Assembly (NCBI RefSeq): GCF_016798325.1
Contig: NZ_JAERVO010000008.1
Location: 179,052-243,051, forward strand
Length of the DNA: 64,000 nt
Direction: 5' to 3'
From: Marinobacter mangrovi
Lineage (GTDB): Bacteria > Pseudomonadota > Gammaproteobacteria > Pseudomonadales > Oleiphilaceae
Positions within the stretch are counted from its first letter, which is position 1; each line of letters begins with the position of its first letter. The notes below the pieces were generated by a model that saw only the letters and a list, made by a program, of their open reading frames with translations, ran no database searches and was not told where the DNA came from. A program made the position numbers and the translations under genes. Of this stretch, positions 44,150 through 53,622 are shown in pieces.

Positions 44150-44797
44150 CTATCTGGCCGTCTCTTCCCTGGCTTCGTACTCCTGCACCAACTGCTGCAA
44201 AAAGTGCATCCCCGCGGAACTCAGGAAGTAGCGCTTGGGTCCGGTCCTGAACAGGAGCTGGCGCTTGCCCAGGTAATCCAGCGCTTCGCCAATGCCTTTC
44301 TCGAAGCGGGCCGCGCGAAGGATGTCGCGGTATTCCTCATCCGCTTCCAGCGCATCCACGTCTTCGTCCCGCAGGCCGGCATCCGGCCGGCCCAGGTACT
44401 CCAGATCCCGACCTGACCGCGCAAAATAACGCCCGATCAACAGCAGGCACACCTGAACGCGGAAGGCGTTTTCGTCGTGCTCCTCGCTGTCCTCGTCGGT
44501 GTTCTCGCGCAGGTAGAAGAACGCACCGTTTTCGTTGAAGACCAACTCGCTGCCCAGATGCTCGTAGAACACCCGAAAATGGGACAGGTTGTTGTACAGC
44601 AGGTTGTAGAGCGGGTTGGCTTCCAGTTCCGCGCGGTTGGCGTTGTAAACGTCCCGCACGATGACCTTGCCGGCGGCCAGTTCGCGGAACAACGCCGCGC
44701 TCTGTGCCGGGGCAATGTGATCGAAGCCGTTTGTCGAAGCGGTCGGTTCCGCCGGCCTCGCGGTGTCGACGGACAGAGCGTGTTCAGGATCCGGCAT
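44150..44797 (-). CDS. MksE/JetB-like condensin subunit
   Basis: 215-residue subunit of the SMC-kleisin complex encoded by the next three genes upstream. It is the last gene of the operon and its ATG (44797) overlaps the kleisin gene by 14 bases. It reads as a winged-helix type (LFRELAAGKVIVRDVYNANR, NPLYNLLYNNLSHFRVFYEHLG, both abridged), with an acidic loop (ENTDEDSEEHDENAF) and a C-terminal helical domain (GIGEALDYLGKRQLLF). These fit the MksE/MukE role of binding the kleisin middle region. Named by position and fold features; direct sequence similarity to known MksE is not certain. Confidence 0.75.
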   Translation of the reverse strand: MPDPEHALSVDTARPAEPTASTNGFDHIAPAQSAALFRELAAGKVIVRDVYNANRAELEANPLYNLLYNNLSHFRVFYEHLGSELVFNENGAFFYLRENTDEDSEEHDENAFRVQVCLLLIGRYFARSGRDLEYLGRPDAGLRDEDVDALEADEEYRDILRAARFEKGIGEALDYLGKRQLLFRTGPKRYFLSSAGMHFLQQLVQEYEAREETAR

Positions 44798-46238
44798 GGT
44801 TCGCTGCTTCCTGTTCGGTGATTGAATTCGGGCGCGGCTCCAGGCGGCGCCGGCGATAGACGAAGACATCGGCAATGTCGTCGGTCCGGGCGTCCGCTTC
44901 CAGGGTCTGGAAACGGTTGGTGGTGACCACCCGGAAACCCTCCGGATGCTTGTGGTTCAGGCGGTTGACCGCCGCCAGCAGATCCGGGAACCGATACCCT
45001 TCCACGACGCCGTCCAGGCGGCCGTGCAGCTCGCGCACCAGATCGCCGGTGGGCCGCAGTTGCAGGGTTTCCAGCCACTGGTACAAGGTCTGGATGCGCT
45101 CGGCGTCGACTTTCGGATCCTTGCCGGCCGCACCCGTCTTGCCCAGATCGGGCACCTGTGCCTTGCGCCCCAGGTCCGCCAGCCGCAGATCCAGCTCGGA
45201 GAACAGCAGTTGGTAGTAGCTGGACGATTGTCCGAATGCATACTGCTTCGGCCGGCTCTGGGCCTTGAGCCCCACCAGGAAACCGGTGGTGCGGGAGAAG
45301 TCGCTGCCATCCAGCCACTTCTTCTTGAGATTAAGGGTTTCGGTCTCTTCCTTCAGCTCACGCAACTGACCGAAGAAATGCTCCATGGCGTTGTACTGGA
45401 TCATGCTGCGGCGGGTCTTGCGCAGGAAGTGATCCACCTCGGCCGCCAGGCTCTGGATGGGCTTGTGCAGCGCGTTGAGACTCAGGGATGAGCGGAACAT
45501 CTGGTCGGCGATGTCCTGCTGTCGGTTCTGCTCCAGCAGCCGGATGATGCCTTCCAGCGTGGCGAACAGGTTGGCGCCGTCGGGCAGGCGCGTGTCCGGA
45601 TTGAGGAACACCAGCGTCGGCTGGATATGCCGCTCGTACAGGGTGGCGATGCGTTCCAGCAAATCCTGGCGGAAGGCGGTGAACTGCTCCGGCTCGCGGC
45701 TGGCATCGCCGGACATGTCCGCCAGGTCGGCGCTCAGGGTCTGCATGCGCAGGATGTTCTGGCGCAGCAGGCCGATCAGCAGGCTGACCCGTTCGTTCAG
45801 GTCGTCGCGCAGTTCGGTGAAATCCGGGTCGGCGTCGTTGAAGGTGCTCCGGGTCAGCCGGTCGTGGATGTCCCGCAGGGTGACCAGATGGCCCCGCAGG
45901 CGGGCGTCGGTCAGTTCCTGGTAGAGCGAGGCGTTGCAGGCCCGGATCAGGTTGAGCAGCGCTTCCTGGAACACCAGCCGGCGCTCGCCTTCGGCCTTGA
46001 CGATGTCGATCACCAGCCCGGTACGGAACAGGTTGTCGGTACTGAACCCGGTGCGGATGCGCTCCTGCTCCGTACGCTTGAGATCGCGCACGTAGTCGAG
46101 CACGTCCATGGCCAGTTCGCTCTCGCGCACGTAGCGCACCGATTCCCGGTCCATGCGCTCGATCACCCGGAACAGGACCCGCGGGTGTTCGAACAGCAGC
46201 CGCGTGGTGTCGAGGGTGCTGAAGCGCTTACTGCTCAT
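44784..46238 (-). CDS. MksF/JetA-like kleisin subunit
   Basis: 484-residue helical protein, expected to bridge the two SMC heads. The N-terminal winged-helix part reads TTRLLFEHPRVLFRVIERMDRE, followed by long helices rich in Arg/Glu/Leu (REPEQFTAFRQDLLERIATLYER), a second winged-helix-like C-terminal part (RVVTTNRFQTLEADARTDD), and a basic/acidic tail (all abridged below 20). The start ATG overlaps the SMC stop by 11 bases. It fits the MukF/MksF family in size and layout. It does not look like the classical DUF3375 JetA of type I Wadjet. Confidence 0.78.
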   Translation of the reverse strand: MSSKRFSTLDTTRLLFEHPRVLFRVIERMDRESVRYVRESELAMDVLDYVRDLKRTEQERIRTGFSTDNLFRTGLVIDIVKAEGERRLVFQEALLNLIRACNASLYQELTDARLRGHLVTLRDIHDRLTRSTFNDADPDFTELRDDLNERVSLLIGLLRQNILRMQTLSADLADMSGDASREPEQFTAFRQDLLERIATLYERHIQPTLVFLNPDTRLPDGANLFATLEGIIRLLEQNRQQDIADQMFRSSLSLNALHKPIQSLAAEVDHFLRKTRRSMIQYNAMEHFFGQLRELKEETETLNLKKKWLDGSDFSRTTGFLVGLKAQSRPKQYAFGQSSSYYQLLFSELDLRLADLGRKAQVPDLGKTGAAGKDPKVDAERIQTLYQWLETLQLRPTGDLVRELHGRLDGVVEGYRFPDLLAAVNRLNHKHPEGFRVVTTNRFQTLEADARTDDIADVFVYRRRRLEPRPNSITEQEAANHAGS

Positions 46239-49194
46239 GGCTCACATCCAGCAGGTGATGCTGCGTCTGGTCGAACCATTCGGCGAGCCCTTCCCGGTCA
46301 CTGAAGCCTTCCGGGCCGCCCCAGAACACCAGGTTGCGACTGGCGCTGTAGGGGCGGTCGGTGCGCATCTGCCCCACTTCCAGATGACGGCCGACCTGGA
46401 AAATCAGCTCCGGACTGGCGCTGTGGGTGGCCGCCGAAAACAGGTTGAAACCTTGGTGCTGCAAGCGCTCCAACAGGGCCGGCACCTGACTGACGTCGAC
46501 GCTGGCCAGCTCGTCCAGCACCATCGGGAACGAAAGGCTGATCTGCGGATACAGCACCCGCCGCAGCAGGCGGTGGACCAACTCCAGGTTGATCAGGGCC
46601 GTGGTCGAGGTGGACTGGCCCTTGGTGTCCAGCGAGGTGGCCGACTGCTTGCGGGTGCGATAAGAGACGCCGGTGACCACCTTGTCCATGGTCAGGCGGT
46701 TGCCGCTCTTCTGATCCCCGAAGAATTCCGCAACGAACACCCGCAGGCGGTCGTAGAAGGCGTCGGACTGGAGCTTGCCCGAGGCGTACGGGTCGATCGC
46801 GGCCGATTCCTCCACCAGATTGTGGAACTTGGGATCGGTGTGGATATCCACGCGGATCTCCACCAGATCGTTGATGGTGACGCCTTCCAGCTCCCGGTTG
46901 AGGGCCGTCTCGAAACGCCGGATGTGCTCGCTGTTGGCTTTCAGGGCCTGGCGGTAGCTCGCCACCGTCTCGTTGTGGGAATCGATCTGCTCGCGCAGGA
47001 CCCGGCCGCTCTCGGCCAGCCCGTTAAACAGATCCGACAGCGACTTGAAGGTATCGCGGATCGTCTGCCAGCTGGGGCTGTCGCTTTCCAGCGCGCCCTC
47101 GCGGTCCTCGCCAATCCCCTTGTTGACCAGCCGGCGCAGGCTTTCCAGGATGCTGAAGCGCAGGCGCTCCATCTCCTCCAGACCGCTGCGGAGGTCGTCC
47201 TGGCGCGCGACGGTCAGCGCGTCGGCCGCCAGCGGCTCGTCCGCTTCCACGGATTGCAGCGATGGGAACCGGCGCTGATCGGCGGTCACGTTGTTCTGCA
47301 GGTGGAGCAGTTCGGTCTGGCGTTCCTGGGCGCGCTTGGCGGCGGTCTGGGCCTTGTCCAGCTTGGCGCCGACGGCTTCCACGCGCTCCCGCTCAATGGC
47401 CATTTTCTCTTCCAGTTCGGCCAGCGCGCGATTGGCCTCATCGATGGCCTGCCCGGCGTCCTCGATGTTGGTGGCGGCGCTGGGCAGGCGCTTGAGGATG
47501 TCCAGATCCTTGCGGGTGGCGGCGATGTCCTTCTCCGCCTGCTGGATGCGCTGCGCGCGATCCGGACCACCGCTGGCATTGTCGTCCAGTTCCGCCAATT
47601 GGCGGCGGGCGGCGTTGAGCTCGCCGTCCAGCTTGCGGCGCTGGGCCGGGAAGTCGTCCGCCTGCGCGGCCCTGGCCGGCAAGGCGGTATCGAACCAGTC
47701 ATAGCCCTGCTCGGTCTTCTCGAACAGTGCAGCCATCCGGCTCAGGGTGGCTTTGGTCTCGTCATCCAGCGCCTGCCCCGGGCTGGCCGACACCAGACGC
47801 GGGTTCACCGCCCGCAGCGGAGCCACTACGTCATCGTCCAACTGGTTCTGGAGCTGCCACTGGGCGCGCTGCTCGCGCTCGGTCACCGACGTCAGGTCCG
47901 CTTCCAGCTTCTCGATGTTCTTGTTCAACTGGATCTTGCGCTGTTCCGCCTGGGCCGCGCTGTTCAGCGCGTTGAGCTGGGCCTGGCTGTCCTCCAGCGC
48001 CTCGTCCAGGGCGGCCTGGATTTCCTCGGAGGACATATCGCCATAGCGCGACACCAGGATCTCGCCATCGCTCTGGGTCTTCTCGGCTTTGGTCAGGACC
48101 GACTTCTGCGCCTTGATCTCCCCTTCCAGCCGGTTCTGATCCGTCTTCAGGGTATTGAGCTGTTTCTGGGACTGCTTGAGCGTGCCCTGCAGGTCATCCC
48201 GCTCGCGATCCGCGTCCTGCCGTTGTTGGCCGATGTCTTTCAGGGCCTGGGCCAGCCCGTCGCGGAACGCGGCAAAGTCATGCTGGGTGCGGGTCAGGGT
48301 CTGGTATCGCTCGAACGCCGCCTGCAGCTTGTCGAACTGCGGGCGGGCGGATTCGATCCGGGCCAGGTGTTCCTGCCGGCGTTTGAGCTGGTCGTGGCGC
48401 TCGAGAAACTGGTCAATATCCAGCTCGAAGGCGTCGTCGGCGAATTTCTTGTCCGCCTCGATGATGCTGGCCACCGCGTGGGCCATGGCCTTGTCGTCGG
48501 CCTTCATCTCGAACAGCAGCAGGATCAGCGTGCGCAGGGACTGGATCTTGCGCTCGTCGGGATCCGCCAGGGGCAGCACGGAGTAGCGTACCGCGTCCGG
48601 GGACATCAGGTCGGAACTGTAGAGCATCGACTTGAGCTTGCCGGGATCGCTGGTCACCACCGTCTCCCGGGACAGCTTCTTCAGCGCCTCGGTGACCTTG
48701 CCTACGGACAGCCCGGACACCGCCTCACCGATGCCATCGGCGTCATCTTCGGCGCAGTGCCAGAACAGGCCGCGCAGCTGGTCGTAGGCCACCGGCACGA
48801 AGATCCGGCCGTAGCTGAGCTGGCTGCTGTGCTCCCGGTAAAGGACCTGGCAATGAGTGCCGGACGGGCTTTCCACTTCCATGATCAGGAAGCTGGACTG
48901 GCTGGGGAAGTAGTGCTGGTAGCTTTCCTCGTTGGTGTAGAAGCTGCCCGCGCTGGCGTTGCGAAAGGCAAACTTGTTCTTGCTGTTGCGGAAGTTGCTC
49001 TCCGGCAGCAGGAACAGCCGCAGCGAGTTCAGCAGGCTCGACTTGCCGAGGTTGCCGCTGCCGAGCAGCAGGGCGTGCTGGTTCAGGGGAATCTCGACGT
49101 AACAGAAGCCCGCCGAATCCACCAGCACCAGGCGGCGAATCCCGAAGCGGAAATAGGCCTGCGCTTCGCTTTGGGGCATCCCCTCAGTGCTCAT
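46228..49194 (-). CDS. MksB/JetC-like SMC-family ATPase
   Basis: 988-residue motor subunit of a condensin-like complex. The Walker A near residue 45 is LLLGSGNLGKSSLLNS, an unusual form with Asn-Leu-Gly before Lys-Ser-Ser. A long coiled coil rich in Lys/Glu/Gln (about 230-760, e.g. QDADRERDDLQGTLKQSQKQ) has a hinge-like gap near 430-500. The signature motif is KGQSTSTTALINL near 880 and the Walker B FPMVLDELASVD near 915. Such proteins extrude DNA loops. The start is ATG 49194, overlapping the TOPRIM gene stop by 11 bases. The length is at the short end of MksB/JetC proteins. Confidence 0.85.
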   Translation of the reverse strand: MSTEGMPQSEAQAYFRFGIRRLVLVDSAGFCYVEIPLNQHALLLGSGNLGKSSLLNSLRLFLLPESNFRNSKNKFAFRNASAGSFYTNEESYQHYFPSQSSFLIMEVESPSGTHCQVLYREHSSQLSYGRIFVPVAYDQLRGLFWHCAEDDADGIGEAVSGLSVGKVTEALKKLSRETVVTSDPGKLKSMLYSSDLMSPDAVRYSVLPLADPDERKIQSLRTLILLLFEMKADDKAMAHAVASIIEADKKFADDAFELDIDQFLERHDQLKRRQEHLARIESARPQFDKLQAAFERYQTLTRTQHDFAAFRDGLAQALKDIGQQRQDADRERDDLQGTLKQSQKQLNTLKTDQNRLEGEIKAQKSVLTKAEKTQSDGEILVSRYGDMSSEEIQAALDEALEDSQAQLNALNSAAQAEQRKIQLNKNIEKLEADLTSVTEREQRAQWQLQNQLDDDVVAPLRAVNPRLVSASPGQALDDETKATLSRMAALFEKTEQGYDWFDTALPARAAQADDFPAQRRKLDGELNAARRQLAELDDNASGGPDRAQRIQQAEKDIAATRKDLDILKRLPSAATNIEDAGQAIDEANRALAELEEKMAIERERVEAVGAKLDKAQTAAKRAQERQTELLHLQNNVTADQRRFPSLQSVEADEPLAADALTVARQDDLRSGLEEMERLRFSILESLRRLVNKGIGEDREGALESDSPSWQTIRDTFKSLSDLFNGLAESGRVLREQIDSHNETVASYRQALKANSEHIRRFETALNRELEGVTINDLVEIRVDIHTDPKFHNLVEESAAIDPYASGKLQSDAFYDRLRVFVAEFFGDQKSGNRLTMDKVVTGVSYRTRKQSATSLDTKGQSTSTTALINLELVHRLLRRVLYPQISLSFPMVLDELASVDVSQVPALLERLQHQGFNLFSAATHSASPELIFQVGRHLEVGQMRTDRPYSASRNLVFWGGPEGFSDREGLAEWFDQTQHHLLDVSHEQ

Positions 49195-49981
49195 CCAGAA
49201 TGATCTCCTGTTCCATAAATTTCCGGGTCTCGCTGAACAGCGAGGCCAGCCCGGCAAAGCCCAACGTCGACGCCCGGTTGATGGCGTCCATGAGTCGCTG
49301 CGGTGTCTGCGGTGTTTTCTGAAAACCGTCTCGATAAGGCGCCCAGTCCGGCGGCTGCAGGAACCGCATCCGATCGCCCAGCCGTGCCTGCAACGCCTGA
49401 AACATTTTCAGGCCGCCCAGATCGTAATCGAACGCGCAGTGGATGCGCTCGTAGCCGGCCAGCCAGTCGGTCACCGGCTCACGCAGCACGCGATGGCCGC
49501 CGCCCAGGATGACGTCACAGGTGGCCAGCGACAGCGTCTCACCCAGGCAGGTGCCGGCGAACGCCAACATCTGGCGGTATTGGGCGAAGTTATCCTCGTT
49601 TTCGATCACCAGCGCCGTCGATTTGGGCGTAAAACCGATGTGGCTGGCGCCAGCAGTCAGACACGCCACATCCGGCCGCGGATCCGCAAGGGCGTCATGG
49701 TAAACCAGAACGAAGGCGGTTGCCGTCACCCTGCGGTGGGAATCCCCCTGCAGGGCGGCGTCGCGACGGGATGACGGCGCCTGGGCCAAACGCTCCAGCT
49801 CCGTCATCACGGCCTCATCCCGACAGGTCACCCGCCAGCGCTGCTGCGACACCCGGTCCAGCTCAAAACAATCGCGGTGCCGGGCGACCAGATCCGGCGG
49901 CAACTGTTTGAGGAACGCAGAATAGTTGATCGGCTTGCCCTCACGTATTGCCGCGAGGTATTTCGCCAGGGCCAGACTCAT
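49184..49981 (-). CDS. TOPRIM-domain nuclease subunit (MksG/JetD-like)
   Basis: 265-residue protein, first of four overlapping genes. The TOPRIM fold is marked by a Glu in ALVIENEDN (near 125) and the DxD of AFDYDLGGLKMFQ (near 185-187), which place metal ions for DNA cleavage. In Wadjet and MksBEFG this subunit cuts the plasmid after loop extrusion by the SMC partner. It is shorter than typical JetD (~380-400), because the N-terminal extension ahead of the TOPRIM domain is reduced. The gene order D-C-A-B differs from the commonest jetABCD and mksFEBG orders. Confidence 0.8.
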   Translation of the reverse strand: MSLALAKYLAAIREGKPINYSAFLKQLPPDLVARHRDCFELDRVSQQRWRVTCRDEAVMTELERLAQAPSSRRDAALQGDSHRRVTATAFVLVYHDALADPRPDVACLTAGASHIGFTPKSTALVIENEDNFAQYRQMLAFAGTCLGETLSLATCDVILGGGHRVLREPVTDWLAGYERIHCAFDYDLGGLKMFQALQARLGDRMRFLQPPDWAPYRDGFQKTPQTPQRLMDAINRASTLGFAGLASLFSETRKFMEQEIILDEH

Positions 49982-50053
49982 GCCGGTGACTCACATCCAA
50001 AAGAGAACGGCCCAGAATACGAAATCGGCCGGGCCGACACCAATGCCGGACAC

Positions 50054-50875
50054 TCAGTCGCGGACGTACACCCAGTTCGTCGCCACATTGTCGCACACGA
50101 TCACCCGGGCACCGGAGGGGGCGCAGTTTTTCAGACTCTTCGGCAGCTCGTCCGGCGGTTTGCGGTTCACTCCAAGCGTGCGCTTGTCCTGCTTGAGGTA
50201 GTCGAACGTCTCGTCCATCCGCTGGGCAAAGTCGATGCCCTTCGCCTCGTGACGTCGGAAGCTGTTGTAGAAGCGCGTGAAACTCATGGTGGTGCCGCCC
50301 AACCCGATCTCCAGCATCTTGGCGATGTAGCGGTCGTAGGCGTCGGAGAGGTAGGCGCGAACCGCCGTTTCGTCCGACAGGTCTCCGCGATAGGCACTCA
50401 AACCCAGGCGATTATCGTCATCCAGCACGCCGGCACGGAGGGCCGAATTCGCCTGATTGGTTGCCAGTTCGTATCGGGCCGACGGACAGCGAATAACCGC
50501 CCCACTCAGCCGGCAACCATCGAATGCCGAGTCGACAGCCGGTGGAGGCGTCGGTTCGATTTCGGGGTCGGGTTCTGGGCGTTCTGAAGTGACCGGAGGG
50601 GCAGGTTTTGCCGGTTGAGATGTCGCCGCCTCGGCTTCGGGCACCGACAACCCCAGCCGGGCCGCCGGTCGCTTGAGCAACAGGGCCTGAACCTGAGGGG
50701 AGTTGCGGCGGAAGTCCTCGAAAGTGGGTAACGTCGACCCGCCGCCTTTGGCCTGAATATCGCAATACAGCTGTTCATACGCTGTCGCGGGATCTTTCGG
50801 GCAAGCGCCGTAAACCAGGGGGCTGATCAGCAGCAGCGCAAACAGGAACGGGCGAAAAGTCAGTCGGCGTTTCAT
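50054..50875 (-). CDS. Secreted protein of unknown function
   Basis: 273 residues with a signal peptide (MKRRLTFRPFLFALLLISPLVYGA), likely cleaved before CPKD. The mature part has a Pro/Ala/Glu-rich linker (about 95-125, PAKPAPPVTSERPEPDPEIE) between two small domains, and four Cys in pairs (near 25/47, 137/147 and 254/264) suggesting disulfides. A helical segment DAYDRYIAKMLEIGLGGTTM follows. I do not recognise the family. It lies 72 bases upstream of the TOPRIM gene on the same strand. It could share its transcript, but a periplasmic role beside a cytoplasmic DNA system is not obvious. Confidence 0.72.
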   Translation of the reverse strand: MKRRLTFRPFLFALLLISPLVYGACPKDPATAYEQLYCDIQAKGGGSTLPTFEDFRRNSPQVQALLLKRPAARLGLSVPEAEAATSQPAKPAPPVTSERPEPDPEIEPTPPPAVDSAFDGCRLSGAVIRCPSARYELATNQANSALRAGVLDDDNRLGLSAYRGDLSDETAVRAYLSDAYDRYIAKMLEIGLGGTTMSFTRFYNSFRRHEAKGIDFAQRMDETFDYLKQDKRTLGVNRKPPDELPKSLKNCAPSGARVIVCDNVATNWVYVRD

Positions 50876-51037
50876 CGGTTGTCGTCGTGTGAAGTCCGGC
50901 ATCGACACTAAAGCAAAGCGCGAGGATCTGCCAACACCGTAGGACGCGCCCTCACAAAAAAGGCGCCAACCGGTCAATCAGTTGCCCGATCGACCCGTCG
51001 GCGCCTGTTTCAGGGCGCGTCATTCAACGCCGCTGTA

Positions 51038-52633
51038 TCAACCGGCAAACGCCGCATAGATGGCAATCACCAGAATCACCAGCACGATGCCCGCCGGAAT
51101 CGCGCCGCCCCAGGGCGTCAGGTCGACCTGGCCGCTGTCCTGCTGCACCCAGGCGGTGGCCCGCGGGGCGATCTTGCCGATCAGTAGCATACCGACTACC
51201 AACAGCACGAAGACCAGCGCAACGAAGTGGAAGTCGTTGATCGCGTCGAGGATGCCGGTGAACGGCGGCACGAAGTAGACCAGACCAATGATCGCGCAGC
51301 CGCCGATCAGGGCGATCTTGGCGGCAATCGAGGGCACCCGCTTGCTCAGCAGGCCGACCAGCACCACGGACAGGATCGGGATGAAGTACATGGCGTTCAT
51401 CTTCTGCAGGTAGCCGAACAGGCTTTCCTGACCCGCCAGCATCGGGGCGATCAGCATGGCGGCGATGGCCATGACCCAGCCGAAGATCTTACCGGCGTTG
51501 ACCACCTGCTCGTCAGTGGCGTCCTTGTTGATGACGCCCTTGTACAGGTCAAGACTGAACAGCGTGGTGGTACTGTTCAGCGCCGAGTTGAACGAGGACA
51601 GGATCGCACCCACCATCACCGCGGCGAAGAAGCCGGTCAGGTAAGGCGGCAGCACGTTGTAGACCAGGTGACCGTAGGCGGCGTCCGCGCGGATGCCGTC
51701 ACCGGCATACAGGTGATAGGCGATGATGCCCGGGATAACCAGGTACAGCGGGCCCAGCAGCTTGAACAGACCGGTCAGCAGCACACCCTTCTGGCCTTCG
51801 GCGAGGTTCTTCGCGGCAAAGGTCCGCTGGATGATCTGCTGGTTGGTGGTCCAGTAGAACACGTTGATCAGGAAGACGCCGGTAAACAGCGTGGCAAACG
51901 GCACCTGCTGGTCCGCACCGCCGATGGAGTCCAGTTTGTCCGGGTTGGCTTCCTTGAGAATGTCCCAACCGGCCATCACGCCGGTACCGTCACTGACCGC
52001 CTGCAGGCCGAAGTAGACGATCACGAAACCACCGATCAGCAGCCCCACGCCGTTCAGGGTGTCGGACACCGCAACCGTGCGCAGACCACCGAACAGGGCG
52101 TAGACCGAGCCGATCAGCCCCACGACCCAGACGGTGCCCCACAGCAGTGTGGTGTGCGACTGGATGCCGGTCAGACCAGGCAGGTCCAGCATGCCCTGGA
52201 GCCCCACCGCACCGGAGTACAGGATGATCGGCAGCAGGATGACCGCATAGGCCAGCAGGAAGATGATGTTACAGATCAGCTGGGTGCCCGGATCGAACCG
52301 CTCGCGCAGCAGCTGCGGCACGGTGGCGATCCCGCTGCGCAGGAAGCGCGGCAGGAAGAACAGCGCCAGCAGCACCAGCGCAATGACCGCGACCACTTCC
52401 CAGGCCATCACACTGAGGCCGTCGGTGAACGCGGAGCCGTTCAGGCCCACCATCTGCTCGGTGGACAGGTTGGTCATAAGCAGCGACCCGGCGATGAACG
52501 GGAAGGTCAGGCTACGACCGGCCAGGAAATAGCCGCGCGTGCTGTCATGGTCATCGCGGCGCGTGACCACCCAGGTGATCAGTGCGACCAGCCCTGTAAA
52601 AAACAGGAACGAGATCAGGGTAAGTGCATGCAT
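51038..52633 (-). CDS. Sodium:solute symporter (SSS/SGLT family), probable sugar importer
   Basis: 531 residues with 13-14 hydrophobic helices. SSS family features are the N-terminal [20 protein letters not shown] near 34, the [17 protein letters not shown] segment near 65, and the sodium-motif region [20 protein letters not shown] near 325. It is the last gene of an IclR-lactonase-symporter run divergent from the galactonate pathway genes. A SglT/GalP-like role in importing galactose or a related sugar is inferred from that setting. Confidence 0.9.
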   Translation of the reverse strand: MHALTLISFLFFTGLVALITWVVTRRDDHDSTRGYFLAGRSLTFPFIAGSLLMTNLSTEQMVGLNGSAFTDGLSVMAWEVVAVIALVLLALFFLPRFLRSGIATVPQLLRERFDPGTQLICNIIFLLAYAVILLPIILYSGAVGLQGMLDLPGLTGIQSHTTLLWGTVWVVGLIGSVYALFGGLRTVAVSDTLNGVGLLIGGFVIVYFGLQAVSDGTGVMAGWDILKEANPDKLDSIGGADQQVPFATLFTGVFLINVFYWTTNQQIIQRTFAAKNLAEGQKGVLLTGLFKLLGPLYLVIPGIIAYHLYAGDGIRADAAYGHLVYNVLPPYLTGFFAAVMVGAILSSFNSALNSTTTLFSLDLYKGVINKDATDEQVVNAGKIFGWVMAIAAMLIAPMLAGQESLFGYLQKMNAMYFIPILSVVLVGLLSKRVPSIAAKIALIGGCAIIGLVYFVPPFTGILDAINDFHFVALVFVLLVVGMLLIGKIAPRATAWVQQDSGQVDLTPWGGAIPAGIVLVILVIAIYAAFAG

Positions 52634-52734
52634 AGCTTGTCCTTGTTCTTGGAAAACATCAGTTCGGTGAATTCAATGCGCGACGCTGCACCACCCGGGC
52701 AGCAAGAGTCCGTCCCGTCGCACGTTCGGAAACA

Positions 52735-53622
52735 TCAGCCTTTAAAGGCTGTACACGCCTGGCCAACCACATCGGTCTCGGCCACCAGCAGCGCGCCGTC
52801 CAGCGGCCCACGTTCCGATGGCGTCAATTCCGCGTGGGCGGTGGTGACGTAGAGCGTTTTGCGATCCGGACCGCCGAACACGCAGCTGCTGGGGCAGCGC
52901 GCGGGCACTTCGACGATCCGGTCGATCTCGCCGTCGGGCCGATAACGGATCAGGCAGCCTGCGCCCCAGCGGGCGTTCCACAGGCAGCCGTCCTCGTCCA
53001 TGGCCGAGCCGTCCGGATTGCCGTAGCCCTCGGTCGCCGCAAACACGCGGCGGTTGCGGGCGGCGCCGGTGTCGGCCTCCCAGTCGTATTGCCAGATCAC
53101 GCCCTGGAGCGTGTCGGCGAAGTACATGCGGGTTTCATCCGGGCTCCACACCAGGCTGTTGCTGATGCCGACGCCGGATGCCACCTGCCGGACGCTGCCG
53201 TCCGTGTCGATGCACCACAGCAGGCCGCTGCTCTGGCGCACCGGGATGTTCTCCCCGTCGGGGCCGATGTTCTGCTGCATGGAGGCCATCCAGAAGCGGC
53301 CACGGGGATCCACGCGGGCCTCGTTGGTGCGGTTTTCGGGCGGCTCCGCTGCCGGTTCGGCCACAGCGGTCAGATGGCCGTCCGCGGGGTCCAGGTCGTA
53401 GACCCCACGCCCGGCGGCCACCAGGTAGTGACCATTGGACCGCGGCACGATGGCGCTGACCGTCTCCTCAAAGCCCCAGTTGCGCGGGGTGGCGTCGTCC
53501 GGCCCATAGGCAAACGCCCGGCGCCCAACGATGTCGACCCAGAGCAGTTCGTTCCGTGCCGCGTCCCAGTGGGGGCCTTCGCCCAGCGCAAAACGATCCT
53601 CCAGCAGGGGTTCGAAATTCAT
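52735..53622 (-). CDS. SMP-30/gluconolactonase family sugar lactonase
   Basis: 295-residue six-bladed beta-propeller hydrolase that opens the sugar-1,4-lactone made by the sugar dehydrogenase. Metal ligands are visible in ALGEGPHWD (Glu), GISNSLVWSPDE (Asn) and DETRMYFADT (Asp region), plus NPDGSAMDEDG. It begins with the four-base overlap ATGA at the IclR stop. With the SDR, IlvD/Edd dehydratase, DgoK and DgoA it fills the lactonase step. Confidence 0.92.
   Translation of the reverse strand: MNFEPLLEDRFALGEGPHWDAARNELLWVDIVGRRAFAYGPDDATPRNWGFEETVSAIVPRSNGHYLVAAGRGVYDLDPADGHLTAVAEPAAEPPENRTNEARVDPRGRFWMASMQQNIGPDGENIPVRQSSGLLWCIDTDGSVRQVASGVGISNSLVWSPDETRMYFADTLQGVIWQYDWEADTGAARNRRVFAATEGYGNPDGSAMDEDGCLWNARWGAGCLIRYRPDGEIDRIVEVPARCPSSCVFGGPDRKTLYVTTAHAELTPSERGPLDGALLVAETDVVGQACTAFKG

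Noticed and set aside
44125..44162. GACGGCCA / TGGCCGTC inverted repeat between fdsD and the MksE-like gene
   Set aside because: The right arm lies inside the coding end of the MksE-like gene and the loop is 22 bases, with no T-tract. It is not a convincing terminator.
46153..49203. 1016-codon open frame on the plus strand opposite the SMC gene
   Set aside because: Antisense shadow of the minus-strand ATPase, which has Walker A, signature and Walker B motifs and overlapping neighbours. The plus frame is a low-complexity mix of Gly, Leu, Gln, Val and Arg.
51227..52852. 541-codon plus-strand frame opposite the symporter
   Set aside because: Gln/His/Arg-rich shadow of a clear SSS transporter gene.
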